From Butyrivibrio sp. (lineage in GTDB: Bacteria > Bacillota > Clostridia > Lachnospirales > Lachnospiraceae), in contig NZ_JAFRGN010000033.1 of assembly GCF_017433805.1 (NCBI RefSeq), positions 62,001 through 126,000 of the forward strand: a DNA stretch of 64,000 nucleotides. Direction: 5' to 3'. Below, piece after piece: positions 18,339 through 27,637 of this stretch (position 1 is the first letter of the stretch; each line of letters starts with the position of its first letter). Made by a program: the position numbers and the translations under genes. Under the pieces are notes generated by a model that saw nothing but the letters and a program-made list of their open reading frames with translations, ran no database searches and was not told the DNA's origin.

Positions 18339-19823
18339 ATGCAGGTTACATCATTTGCATTTCTAGTATTTTTATTTGCAGTTGCAGCACTTAATTACTG
18401 CCTGCCACGTAAGTTTAGATATATTCTGCTGCTGATAGCCAGCTTGGGATTCTATGCAAGCCTTGATGTTAAGGGATGCATAGTCCTTGCAATATCAATA
18501 CTGACAACCTATGCAGCTGGTCTTCTCATGGATGGTAGCGCTGGAACTGATGGCCAGGCAGGAGAGGATAAGAACGGTGGTTTCAAATCCAACAATCTTG
18601 TCTTTGCCCTCTGCATCGTCCTCAATGTAGGCATGCTTGTAGTGTTCAAATACCTTGGCTTCTTTGCTGGTTCAGTATTTGCAGTAATGGGTAAAGAGGC
18701 GCCGACTATCAGTATTCTGGCGCCAATCGGAATTTCTTTTTACACACTTAAGGCCTTGTCCTATCTGATCGATGTTAAAAGAGGCACCATTAAGGCAGAA
18801 AGAAACCTGGCTAAATACGTGCTTTACGTTTCATTCTTTACTCAGATCATTTCCGGCCCTATCGACAGAGCAGACAATCTGATATCTCAGTTCAACTACC
18901 CTGTAACGGTTGATATCGAGATGCTCAAGGATGGCTTTTTACAGATACTCTGGGGCTATTTCATGAAGCTGGTTCTGGCTGACAGAATGGCAATCTTTGT
19001 AGCTGATATTTATGGAAATCCTGTTCCAGGAACAATCACATTTATTGGAACACTTTTGTACACACTTGAGATTTACTGCGACTTTGCAGGTTATTCGCAT
19101 ATTGTGATAGGAGCAGCAAGGATTCTTGGAATCGATGTTATGAACAACTTCGAAGCTCCTTACCTTTCAGGCTCAATCGCAGAGTTCTGGCGCAGATGGC
19201 ACATTTCACTTTCCAGCTGGCTCAAGGATTATATCTATATTCCACTTGGCGGCAACAGGAAGGGAGTGGCTCGCAAGTACCTCAATATCCTCATTGTATT
19301 TGCAGTGAGCGGATTGTGGCACGGAGCAAACTGGACCTTCGTTGTATGGGGACTTCTCCATGGCCTGTATCAGGTTGTAGGATACCTCATGAAGCCGGTG
19401 AGAGACTTCTGGGTAAAGCTGTTTGCAGTAGACAGAGAGTCTTTTGCACACAAAGTGGTTAAAACTGTTATCACATTCCTTTTAGTTAATCTTGCATGGG
19501 TGTTCTTCAGAGCAGATACTATCGGAGCAGCCTTCGATGTGATCGGTAAGAGCTTATCTTTTACCCCATGGGTTCTGACAAATGGCGAGCTGTTTAGGCA
19601 CGGCCTTGACCAGGCGAACATGTTACTACTCCTTATCGGCGTGGTTATCGTATTTATTGTGGACCTTATGAACGTGAGAGGAATCATCCTTAGGGAAAAG
19701 ATATTGAGACAGCCTTTATGGCTCAGATGGCTTATCATGATCGTCGCAATCCTTGTGGTTGCTGTTTGCGGAATCTGGGGCCCTGGCTACGATGCTTCTA
19801 GCTTTATTTATCAGCAGTTCTAA
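18339..19823 (+). CDS. MBOAT O-acyltransferase (AlgI/DltB-like)
   Basis: Membrane-bound O-acyltransferase of 494 residues with about 11 hydrophobic segments. The family motif block EFWRRWHISLSSWLKDYIYI and the active-site histidine in SGLWHGANW (H328) are present. MBOAT proteins of the AlgI/DltB/PatA group pass acyl groups, often acetyl, across the membrane to a periplasmic or extracellular partner that places them on glycans. The partner is probably the SGNH-like protein 12 bp downstream. A second MBOAT is at 27638-29164. Confidence 0.93.
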   Translation: MQVTSFAFLVFLFAVAALNYCLPRKFRYILLLIASLGFYASLDVKGCIVLAISILTTYAAGLLMDGSAGTDGQAGEDKNGGFKSNNLVFALCIVLNVGMLVVFKYLGFFAGSVFAVMGKEAPTISILAPIGISFYTLKALSYLIDVKRGTIKAERNLAKYVLYVSFFTQIISGPIDRADNLISQFNYPVTVDIEMLKDGFLQILWGYFMKLVLADRMAIFVADIYGNPVPGTITFIGTLLYTLEIYCDFAGYSHIVIGAARILGIDVMNNFEAPYLSGSIAEFWRRWHISLSSWLKDYIYIPLGGNRKGVARKYLNILIVFAVSGLWHGANWTFVVWGLLHGLYQVVGYLMKPVRDFWVKLFAVDRESFAHKVVKTVITFLLVNLAWVFFRADTIGAAFDVIGKSLSFTPWVLTNGELFRHGLDQANMLLLLIGVVIVFIVDLMNVRGIILREKILRQPLWLRWLIMIVAILVVAVCGIWGPGYDASSFIYQQF

Positions 19824-19835
19824 CTGGAGTGAGAT

Positions 19836-21332
19836 ATGAAAAAGAGGATAATAAATCTAATTAAAATAGCTTTATTTGCCGCAGTTGTCCTGGCATGTAT
19901 TGTTGTGGCAGCGACAGTTGTGCGTAGAAAAGAAAGTAATGATAAATACGCGGACTTTTTTACCCAGGCAGAAAAAGGCAATATAGACGTTCTTTTCATG
20001 GGCTCATCCCATATGATAAATGGCGTTAATCCAGCAAGCTTGTATAAAGATTATGGAATTACTTCCTACAACATGGGTGGACATGGTTCCGTAATGCAGG
20101 CTACATATTGGGAGCTTATTGAAGCTCTTGATTATTGCAGCCCCAAGTGGGTTGTGGTTGATGCCTACATGCTTGAGAAGAACTATCAATACCTGGATGT
20201 CATGAACGAGAACACACCACAGGAGGACATTGATACATCAATCGATCAGCTTCACCTTAACATGGACTGCTGGCCACTTAACAGACTTAAGCTTGCTGCT
20301 ATTTCCGATCTTATTCAGGATAAAGAGATCAGAAAAGAGTTTCTGTTTGACTTCATCGTATATCATGACAGATGGAACGAGCTGACCAAAGAGGATTATC
20401 AAGTTCTGTCTGGTCAGAACGCTAGTAACAAGCTACTGGGCGGAGAGCTTAGATATGAGGTTGAACTCAAGCCTTCCACAAGTCCTGATCCTGCTGAGGG
20501 AGAGCAGCTTTCTGAGCACACAGTTGGTCAGGAATATCTCATGAAGATAATCGATGAGTGCCAGAGACGCGGAATTGGCGTACTTGTAACATACCTGCCA
20601 TTCTGCCCGACAACAGAGGATAAGATTGCAGCTAACAGTGCAGGCGTTGTCGCAGGCATGTACGATGTTCCCTATATAAATATGCTAGGTTTAGGTATAA
20701 TAGATGTATATACTGATCTTAATGATACAGGTCACCTGAATGCTCTTGGAGCCAAAAAGGTTACAGATTATCTTGGTAACTGGCTTGTTGCAACTGGAGA
20801 TCTTGAAGATCACAGAGGACAGGCTGGCTACGAGTACTATGATGAGTGCGCAGCCAGATACGCTGAGGATATGAGAAACTTTAGCGGTAGTGTGAATAAC
20901 CTCTATTCACAGCTTGAGCTTCTAAACTTTGGAGATGTGGGCTCAGTAGTATACTTTAATCAGGGCTCGGGTTCTTTTGCCGATGCGAGTGTTAAAGAGC
21001 TGGTGGCACAGATTACAGGAACTGACAAGATCAAAATCTTAAGTGATGGCCCATACATCATGATAAATGACGCAGGCTCAGGTAATGTATATGAAGCAAG
21101 CGGAGAAGAGGCGCTTTCCGGAGTGGCAACAGCTATGGGCACAATGGTTTATCAGCCTGTTGAGCAGCGCTTCAGATTCCTGTATGCGCAGGAGAATGAA
21201 GAGGTTAACTACCTCTACGATGATGACCATATCTGGTATGATATTCAGGTCATCACCTATGACAAGAATTCGGGAGAGGTGCTCTCTCACAAGTATTACA
21301 GATCCTACGGCAGCAAGTACCGTGAGGACTAA
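19836..21332 (+). CDS. Membrane-anchored SGNH-like (DltD/AlgX-type) partner of MBOAT
   Basis: Protein of 498 residues with one N-terminal membrane helix (~residues 8-28) and a large extracellular domain. Near residue 55 it has FMGSSHM, a GSS variant of the SGNH block I, then NMGGHGS, and near residue 295 the NDTGHLNALG block V with Asp and His. The C-terminal third (~residues 330-498) is unlike the core and may bind glycan or the MBOAT. It likely completes acyl transfer begun by the upstream MBOAT. Family assignment rests on these short motifs and on gene order. Confidence 0.65.
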   Translation: MKKRIINLIKIALFAAVVLACIVVAATVVRRKESNDKYADFFTQAEKGNIDVLFMGSSHMINGVNPASLYKDYGITSYNMGGHGSVMQATYWELIEALDYCSPKWVVVDAYMLEKNYQYLDVMNENTPQEDIDTSIDQLHLNMDCWPLNRLKLAAISDLIQDKEIRKEFLFDFIVYHDRWNELTKEDYQVLSGQNASNKLLGGELRYEVELKPSTSPDPAEGEQLSEHTVGQEYLMKIIDECQRRGIGVLVTYLPFCPTTEDKIAANSAGVVAGMYDVPYINMLGLGIIDVYTDLNDTGHLNALGAKKVTDYLGNWLVATGDLEDHRGQAGYEYYDECAARYAEDMRNFSGSVNNLYSQLELLNFGDVGSVVYFNQGSGSFADASVKELVAQITGTDKIKILSDGPYIMINDAGSGNVYEASGEEALSGVATAMGTMVYQPVEQRFRFLYAQENEEVNYLYDDDHIWYDIQVITYDKNSGEVLSHKYYRSYGSKYRED

Positions 21333-21356
21333 AGTTTTTATGAAAGGAAAAGAATT

Positions 21357-21983
21357 ATGAGCGATAAGGTTTGTATAGTAGGAATTGCAGGAGGAACAGC
21401 GTCAGGTAAGACTACCATTGTGCGCAGGATCAAGGAGAAGTTCGGGGATGATATCGTTGTAATCAACCATGATTCATATTACAAAGCACATGATGATCTT
21501 TCTTATGAGGACAGATCAAGACTTAACTATGACCATCCGGAATCTTTTGATACAGATCTGATGATCGCTGATGTTAAGAAGCTCAAGAACAACGAAGAGA
21601 TCGATATGCCTGTTTATGACTACACAGTGCACAACAGATCAAGTGCTACAGTTCACGTAGTACCCAAGAAGGTTATCATTGTTGAGGGTATTCTTATTCT
21701 TGAGAATAAAGAGCTCAGAGACCTGATGGATATCAAGGTTTTCGTTGAGACTGATGCTGACGAAAGACTTATGAGAAGAATTCGTCGTGATATGGTAGAG
21801 AGAGCCAGAAGTATCGACTCTATCCTTACTCAGTATTCAGAGACTGTTAAGCCTATGCATGAGCAGTTCGTTGAGCCTAGTAAGAAATATGCAGATATCA
21901 TCATCCCAAGAGGTGGTGAGAACCTGACAGGTATCAGCATCCTTCAGGAGCACTTAAATCTCGTTCTTAGCAAAGAGAGATAA
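21357..21983 (+). CDS. udk: Uridine kinase
   Basis: Phosphorylates uridine and cytidine to UMP and CMP with ATP or GTP in nucleotide salvage. It has 208 residues, the standard length, with the P-loop GGTASGKTT near the N terminus, the NHDSYYK segment, DHPESFDTDL and the RRIRRD lid. It is an intracellular housekeeping enzyme placed inside the glycan locus; a link to pyrimidine nucleotide sugar or CDP-donor supply is possible but speculative. GAAAGGAAAAG precedes the ATG, and the next gene starts one base after its stop. Confidence 0.93.
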   Translation: MSDKVCIVGIAGGTASGKTTIVRRIKEKFGDDIVVINHDSYYKAHDDLSYEDRSRLNYDHPESFDTDLMIADVKKLKNNEEIDMPVYDYTVHNRSSATVHVVPKKVIIVEGILILENKELRDLMDIKVFVETDADERLMRRIRRDMVERARSIDSILTQYSETVKPMHEQFVEPSKKYADIIIPRGGENLTGISILQEHLNLVLSKER

Positions 21984-21984
21984 T

Positions 21985-23193
21985 ATGATCGCAGCTTTGT
22001 TTTCTGTCTTGAAATTAATATTGTTTATGTTCGTGATCCCATTCTGCATCGGAGTACTGTTTAACAGCATACTTCCGGTTGTCAGGAGGACTGTGGGCAT
22101 CACCTTTATATTTGGATACATGATTTATTTTGCTGTGTTTGAGATCATAGCGATACCATGTATGCTTTGCTATGTCTACAATGCCTTTTCCTACTGTACC
22201 AGATTTTATCTGATATTCAGTATTGTTCTGGCTGTGGCGGGAGTTGTTAAGGCTGTTATACTTCTTAAGAAAAACGGACTGGATTATCTGGTTCTTTTCC
22301 CTGGTGAGACTCATGCAACAGCTCATGAACTCTTAAGCCCAAGGTCAGACCCAAGGATGCTCAAGCTCAACTATTCACTTGAGAGCCGCATTTACTGGGT
22401 GATTTTCTTTGTGCTGTTAGTTGTTCAGATGGTGCTGTCAGTGGTAATGTCCAGCTTTGACGGGGATGATGCCTACTATGTTGTGGAATCACTTCTGGCG
22501 CAGCAGGCGGATGTTATGAATACGATCCTGCCTTACACTGGAACTTCCACTTCGCTTGATATCAGACATGCGCTGGCTGTAATTACCATGTGGATAGCCT
22601 TTATGGCAAGGGTGAGCGGTGTTCATGCGACAATCATGTCTCATTCAGTTATGCCAATCCTGGTTATTCCTTTTGTTTATCTGGTGTATGTTGAGATCGC
22701 GAGAATTCTCTTTAGGAGAAGGCAGGAGGTTATTCCTGTTTTCATGATCATCGTTTCCTTCCTTATGATGTTTGGTAATATCTCAATCTACACACCGGCA
22801 ACATTTTTCCTGACCAGAACCTGGCAGGGTAAGGCAATGGTTAACAGCCTTGTTTTCCCTCTTATCATGTGGGTGTTCCTGTGGATGCTTGAAGATAGCA
22901 GGAAAAGACCTCTCTTTGGGCCTAAGGTTGATAATAACACTGAGTCCTACGAGGAGTACAAGGAGCACAAGATCATATTCAAGATTTCACCCTGGATTTT
23001 CCTGACACTTATCAATATGCTGTCTGGAATGTGTACTTCAATGGGAGTTATCTTTGGAACTGGGCTGGTAGCTCTTTTCACATTGGTACTTCTCTTATTC
23101 GAGAGAAATCTACGAGTTATACTGGGAGCAATCTGCTGCGTGATTCCTAACGCGCTGTATCTACTGGTATATCTTGGTTTGTTCCATCGCTGA
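21985..23193 (+). pseudogene. DUF6077-like membrane protein, N-terminal part (split by TGA)
   Basis: Polytopic protein of 402 residues with about nine hydrophobic segments. It resembles the N-terminal part of DUF6077 proteins, GT-C-like membrane proteins of glycan loci; the outside loop with DGDDAYYVVESLL is an acidic GT-C-type loop. The frame ends at TGA 23191-23193, yet the same frame stays open and continues as the next entry after nine sense codons. I infer one original gene of about 676 codons interrupted by a single nonsense codon. It could still be two separately translated polypeptides, since GAGG precedes the ATG at 23221. Confidence 0.6.
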
Positions 23194-23220
23194 TCTGACT
23201 TTTTTATATATGAGGTTTGT

Positions 23221-24015
23221 ATGTACGGAATTTTCATGGAGTGCTGGGTTGCCCTTAAGCTTTATGGCGGAAACGGAGTTTTACTTCTTCTGCTGGTAGC
23301 GTCCAGTATTTATCTGGTGGCAACAGAGAAAAGCATCAAAAAGAAAATAATGCTTGGCATAATACCGCTTCTGATTCTCTTGGGATTTCTTTTACCAATT
23401 ACCAAGATTGTGTATGTGGCGGCATTTAATAGTGAGGGCAGTGATACCTATTACAGGCTGCTGTGGCTCATTCCAACTTATGTGACTATTGCCTTTGCGC
23501 TGTGTAAGGTTATCTTTTCACTTAAAAAGGCGATGTATCAGAGAATCGCGTTGGTAGTGACACTGGCGTTTATCGCTGTTACCGGTTCACTTGTGTATGC
23601 CAATAATAACGTCAAGGTTGCTGAGAATCTGTATCACATTCCACAGCACGTTATTGATATCTGCGATGAGATCGCACCTGCTGATGGCGAGCCAAGAGTT
23701 CGAGCAGCATTCCCTTCTGAGCTGGTTCATTTCGTGAGACAGTATGACACTGACATTCTTCTTCCTTTTGGTAGAGAGATGGTTGTAACTCAGTGGGATT
23801 ATTACAATCCAGTTTATGAAGTAATGGAGAAGCCTGAGGTTATAGATGCCAAGGCTCTTTTGGAGGCAACAAGAGAGACCAAGTGCAGCTATATTGTTCT
23901 GGCTGAAAATAGAAAGATAGATGGAGATCTGGTGGATATGGGGCTTGAGCTTGTGAATACGCTCCACGGCTATTATATCTATGCTGATCCGGTGGTGATA
24001 AATGAAGAAAGCTAA
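23221..24015 (+). pseudogene. DUF6077-like membrane protein, C-terminal part
   Basis: The 264 residues lie in the same frame as the upstream gene. They contain about four hydrophobic segments, then a hydrophilic C-terminal domain (~residues 140-264), the part expected to follow the helices of 21985-23193. The outside loop FNSEGSDTYYRLLWLIP fits the late GT-C loop. GAGG six bases before ATG 23221 could allow reinitiation after the TGA, so the two halves might still assemble. The end overlaps the licD-like start by 14 bases. Confidence 0.55.
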
Positions 24016-24793
24016 ATCAATAGAGGAGCTTCATGGCATATTGTACGATATGCTACTTGAGGTTGATAGAATCTGTAAAGAGAACAATATTAGATATTTT
24101 CTGGCCTTTGGTACGGAGATAGGCGCGGTGAGAGACCATGCGTTTATTCCCTGGGATGATGATATAGACATCAAAGTGATGCGTGAAGACTATGAGAACT
24201 TTAAGGCAGCAATGAAGGCTAATCTGAAAGGGCCGCTCAAGTTCACAGAGCCAGTGGATTTACGGCCTTATTTTTTTGACTTTGTACCAAGAGTCATTAA
24301 CACGGAATACACCTTGAGCGATTCCGAGATGCTTCAGGGACATCCGGCTGTTGATGTGTTCCTTGTGGACCACGTTCCAGCTGGCAGAGTTTTCCAAAAG
24401 GGAATGTATCTCAAGCTCAAGCTGATCCATGCTCTCAGTATTTCCAAGAGGCAGTGGATTGATTATAAAGATTATCACGGGCTTCAGAAGGCGGGCATTT
24501 TTCTTTTGAGCAGCGTTGGTAAGCTCTTTTCCCTGGATACGCTTATCAGAATGTATGACAGGCAGCAGAGGAAGTACGAGAAGGTGACTACACCTTATAG
24601 ATTTACCAGCAATTTTGCCTTCGGAATTCAGGCGATGTACGACTTTGATATTTACGAGAAATCTATAGACGTAGTGCTGGAAAGGGATTCTTTTCCATGC
24701 CCTGAGAGATATGACGAAGAGCTGAGACTGGTATACGGTGATTACATGACTCCCAGGAAAATGGGAATAGTTCATTATGAGGAGAAGGAGTAA
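24002..24793 (+). CDS. LicD-family phosphotransferase
   Basis: LicD-type enzyme of 263 residues. LicD proteins move a phospho-amino-alcohol (phosphocholine in pneumococcus) from a CDP carrier to a glycan. The family signature is clear: FLAFGTEIGAVRDH, then IPWDDDIDI with the metal-binding Asp cluster near residue 50, and MREDYENF. The stop overlaps the ATG of the next gene, which carries the matching nucleotidyltransferase domain, so donor synthesis and transfer are coupled. No choline uptake or choline kinase gene is seen in the window, so the headgroup may not be choline. Confidence 0.9.
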   Translation: MKKAKSIEELHGILYDMLLEVDRICKENNIRYFLAFGTEIGAVRDHAFIPWDDDIDIKVMREDYENFKAAMKANLKGPLKFTEPVDLRPYFFDFVPRVINTEYTLSDSEMLQGHPAVDVFLVDHVPAGRVFQKGMYLKLKLIHALSISKRQWIDYKDYHGLQKAGIFLLSSVGKLFSLDTLIRMYDRQQRKYEKVTTPYRFTSNFAFGIQAMYDFDIYEKSIDVVLERDSFPCPERYDEELRLVYGDYMTPRKMGIVHYEEKE

Positions 24794-26607
24794 TGCAGGC
24801 GATTATTTTGGCGGCTGGAATGGGTAAGAGGTTAAAAGAGCTTACTCAGAATAATACAAAGTGTATGGTAAAGGTCAATGGTGTTGCGCTTATTGACAGG
24901 ATGCTTCATCAGATAGAGAAAAAGAACCTTTCTCGAATTGTCATTGTTGTGGGATATGAAGCTGATAAACTCAAGGATTATATCGCTACGCTGGATATTA
25001 AGACACCTATCGAGTATATCGATAATCCTATCTACGACAAGACCAACAATATTTATTCCCTGTCACTTGCAGGAGATTATCTGGTAAAAGAGGATACGGT
25101 TTTATTCGAGTCCGACCTTATTTTTGAGGATTCTGTTCTGGACGCTTTACTGGAGGACCCAAGAGATACTCTGGCACTTGTTGATAAATATGAATCCTGG
25201 ATGGATGGAACCTGTGTTAAGCTCTCTGATAATGATGACATTGAGGCTTTTGTTCCAGGCAAGAAGTTCAAATTTGATGAGATAAAAGAATACTATAAAA
25301 CTGTTAATATCTATAAATTCAGTAAGCACTTCTCTGAGACTCATTACGTTCCATTTCTCAAGGCTTATCAGTCTGCCCTTGGACAGAATGAGTATTATGA
25401 GCAGGTTCTACGTGTGATAACAATGCTTGATGATCCTGAGATCAAGGCCAAGAGGCTTGATGGACAGAAGTGGTACGAGATTGATGATATTCAGGATCTT
25501 GATATTGCAGAGTCTATTTTTACACCGGATGAGGATGAGAAGGTAAGTCTCCTTCAGGGACGCTACGGCGGTTATTGGCGCTATCCCAAGCTCATCGATT
25601 TCTGCTACCTTGTAAATCCTTATTTCCCACCTGACAAGATGAAGGATGAACTCAGGGCTAATTTCGATCTTCTTTTAACTGAGTATCCATCAGGAATGAG
25701 GGTAAATAGTCTCCTGGCTGCCAAGAACTTTGGTGTTCACAGTGAGAATATCATTGTTGGAAACGGGGCAGCAGAGCTGATAAAGAGTCTTATGGAGAAC
25801 CTTACTGGCAAGACTGGCTTCATCCGTCCTACCTTTGATGAGTATCCTAACAGATACGACAAGGAAACATCGGTTTACTTTGTCCCGGATAATTCTGATT
25901 ACTCTTATACAGCTGATGATATCATGAACTTTTTTGCGGAGGCTGATATCAGTAACCTGGTGGTGGTTAACCCTGATAATCCAAGCGGTAACTACATTGC
26001 CAAGAAAGATCTGCTGCGCCTTATTAAATGGTGCGCTGATAAGGGTATTAAGCTTGTTGTGGATGAGTCCTTTGTGGACTTTGCCGATGAACCGGACAAT
26101 ACGCTGATCGATCAGAAGCTCCTTGCTGACAATAAGCATCTTTATGTGATGAAGAGTATATCCAAATCCTACGGAGTACCAGGCCTTCGCCTTGGAGTTC
26201 TGGCATCCGGAGATACTGATACAATCAGTGCCATGAAAAAAGATGTTGCCATCTGGAACATCAATTCTTTTGCTGAATTCTATATGCAGATAGAAGAAAA
26301 GTACAAGAAGGACTACGTTAGTGCACTTGTACGTTTCAGAGAAGAGAGAAAGAGGTTTGAAGAAGAGCTTTCCAAGATAAAGGGAATACGCGTGATTCCT
26401 TCTCAGGCCAACTTTGTTATGGCTGAGCTTGATGCGGACATTTCACCTAAGGCGCTTCTTAAGACCTTGCTTATCAGGCACAATCTTTTGATAAAAGAGC
26501 TGACTACTAAGACAAACGGCAGGAACTACCTGCGTCTTGCTGTTAGAAATACTACAGATAATGACATTTTGCTTGCAGCTCTGAGGGATGAGCTGGGAGA
26601 TAGATGA
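24793..26607 (+). CDS. Bifunctional LicC-like cytidylyltransferase / CobD-HisC-like PLP enzyme
   Basis: A 604-residue fusion. Residues ~1-235 are a nucleotidyltransferase: LAAGMGKRL at 6-14, the KCMVKVNG segment, and NNIYSLSLA as in LicC phosphocholine cytidylyltransferase. Residues ~255-604 are a fold-type I PLP enzyme: GNGAAELI, PDNPSG, DESFVDF, the SISKSYG Schiff-base lysine at K458, GLRLG, a W-x-x-N pair at W488/N491, and a final RLAVRNTTDNDILLAALR. These last features recall threonine-phosphate decarboxylase CobD more than HisC. I infer that the PLP half makes an amino-alcohol phosphate and the other half activates it with CTP for LicD. Plain aminotransfer remains possible. Confidence 0.8.
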   Translation: MQAIILAAGMGKRLKELTQNNTKCMVKVNGVALIDRMLHQIEKKNLSRIVIVVGYEADKLKDYIATLDIKTPIEYIDNPIYDKTNNIYSLSLAGDYLVKEDTVLFESDLIFEDSVLDALLEDPRDTLALVDKYESWMDGTCVKLSDNDDIEAFVPGKKFKFDEIKEYYKTVNIYKFSKHFSETHYVPFLKAYQSALGQNEYYEQVLRVITMLDDPEIKAKRLDGQKWYEIDDIQDLDIAESIFTPDEDEKVSLLQGRYGGYWRYPKLIDFCYLVNPYFPPDKMKDELRANFDLLLTEYPSGMRVNSLLAAKNFGVHSENIIVGNGAAELIKSLMENLTGKTGFIRPTFDEYPNRYDKETSVYFVPDNSDYSYTADDIMNFFAEADISNLVVVNPDNPSGNYIAKKDLLRLIKWCADKGIKLVVDESFVDFADEPDNTLIDQKLLADNKHLYVMKSISKSYGVPGLRLGVLASGDTDTISAMKKDVAIWNINSFAEFYMQIEEKYKKDYVSALVRFREERKRFEEELSKIKGIRVIPSQANFVMAELDADISPKALLKTLLIRHNLLIKELTTKTNGRNYLRLAVRNTTDNDILLAALRDELGDR

Positions 26608-26608
26608 T

Positions 26609-27574
26609 ATGAAGATCATTAGCTTTGAAGATATTAAGAATATGAAGCTGGAGCCTTCTCTTTGCTATGAGTGGGTTAGCGACATGATTGCTGATAAGGG
26701 CAAAACTCAGCTTCCACCCAAGACTCATATGACGCTTCCTGGAAATATTTTTTGCAATGTCATGCCTTCTATGATAGAGGCGTCTATGGGCATCATTGGC
26801 GGAGTTAAGGTTGTGACTCGCTATCCAGAGAGGAAGCCATCACTTGATAGTAAGATACTTCTTTTTGACGGTGATAGCGGAGAATTTCTGGCTCTTATGG
26901 ATGGGAACTGGATAACTGCTATGAGGACAGGCGCTGTTGCAGCTCATAGCGTTATGCATCTGGCTAAAGCTGGTTTTAAGACATTAGGTCTCATTGGACT
27001 TGGTAATGTTACTCGCAGTACTATGATCGTTCTTGCCAGTCTGTGCAGTGACAGAAAGCTGACTGTTAAGCTCCTTAGATACAAGGACCAGGCAGAGAGC
27101 TTCATGGAGAGGTTCAAGGATTTTGACAATCTAGATTTTGTCATTGTAGATACTGTCCGTGAGTGCATTCAGGGATCTGAGGTTGTTATCTCTGGTGCCA
27201 CTTATTTTGAAAATGATATAGCAGAAGATGAGTGGTTTGATGAGGGCGTTTTAGTTGTACCCGTTCACACAAGAGGCTTTACTAACTGCGATCTGTTTTT
27301 TGACAAGGTATTTGCTGATGATACAGGGCATGTAGACCATTTTGGGAATTTCTCCAAATTTAAGTATTATGCAGAAGTAAGTGATGTGGTTAATGGCAGG
27401 GCTGAGGGCCGTACCAATGATAAGGAGAGGATACTTGCCTATAACATTGGAGTATCTATCCATGACATCAATTACGCTGCACTTATTTATCAGCTTATGT
27501 CAGAGGATAAAGAAGTTTTTGGTAGTCTTGCTGATGCGGAGATGAAGGAGCCTTCTGAGAAGTTCTGGATATAA
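26609..27574 (+). CDS. Ornithine cyclodeaminase/mu-crystallin family protein
   Basis: NAD(P)-dependent enzyme of 321 residues. It has the substrate-side AMRTGAVAAH motif, the Rossmann GLIGLGNVTRS and a late GVSIHDINYAALIY carrying the conserved Asp. Relatives include ornithine cyclodeaminase, archaeal alanine dehydrogenase and SbnB, so it may provide or convert an amino acid used by the PLP domain encoded just upstream. The substrate is not readable. I use ATG 26609, one base after the upstream stop; ATG 26588 in the same frame would overlap the fusion gene. Confidence 0.85.
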   Translation: MKIISFEDIKNMKLEPSLCYEWVSDMIADKGKTQLPPKTHMTLPGNIFCNVMPSMIEASMGIIGGVKVVTRYPERKPSLDSKILLFDGDSGEFLALMDGNWITAMRTGAVAAHSVMHLAKAGFKTLGLIGLGNVTRSTMIVLASLCSDRKLTVKLLRYKDQAESFMERFKDFDNLDFVIVDTVRECIQGSEVVISGATYFENDIAEDEWFDEGVLVVPVHTRGFTNCDLFFDKVFADDTGHVDHFGNFSKFKYYAEVSDVVNGRAEGRTNDKERILAYNIGVSIHDINYAALIYQLMSEDKEVFGSLADAEMKEPSEKFWI

Positions 27575-27577
27575 TGC

Positions 27578-27593
27578 ATTCGCGAATTATAAT
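27578..27593 (+). promoter_or_regulatory. Palindrome abutting a TATAAT box
   Basis: A 10-bp perfect palindrome, ATTCGCGAAT (27578-27587), is directly followed by TATAAT (27588-27593) in the 63-bp gap before the second MBOAT gene. No good -35 is visible. It may be an internal promoter with an operator. Confidence 0.35.
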
Positions 27594-27637
27594 CTTACTG
27601 GATTTGGATTCGAGATGTCATAAATAAGGATAATTTT

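Noticed and set aside
23191-23193. TGA as a selenocysteine codon or programmed readthrough
   Set aside because: No SECIS-like hairpin was seen just downstream, the protein is a membrane glycosyltransferase-like type with no redox role, and no selenoprotein genes are nearby.
24793-26607. PntC-AEP transaminase type fusion for phosphonate activation
   Set aside because: The PLP half carries CobD/HisC-like motifs, not those of the class V AEP transaminase, and no PEP mutase or phosphonopyruvate decarboxylase gene is in the window.
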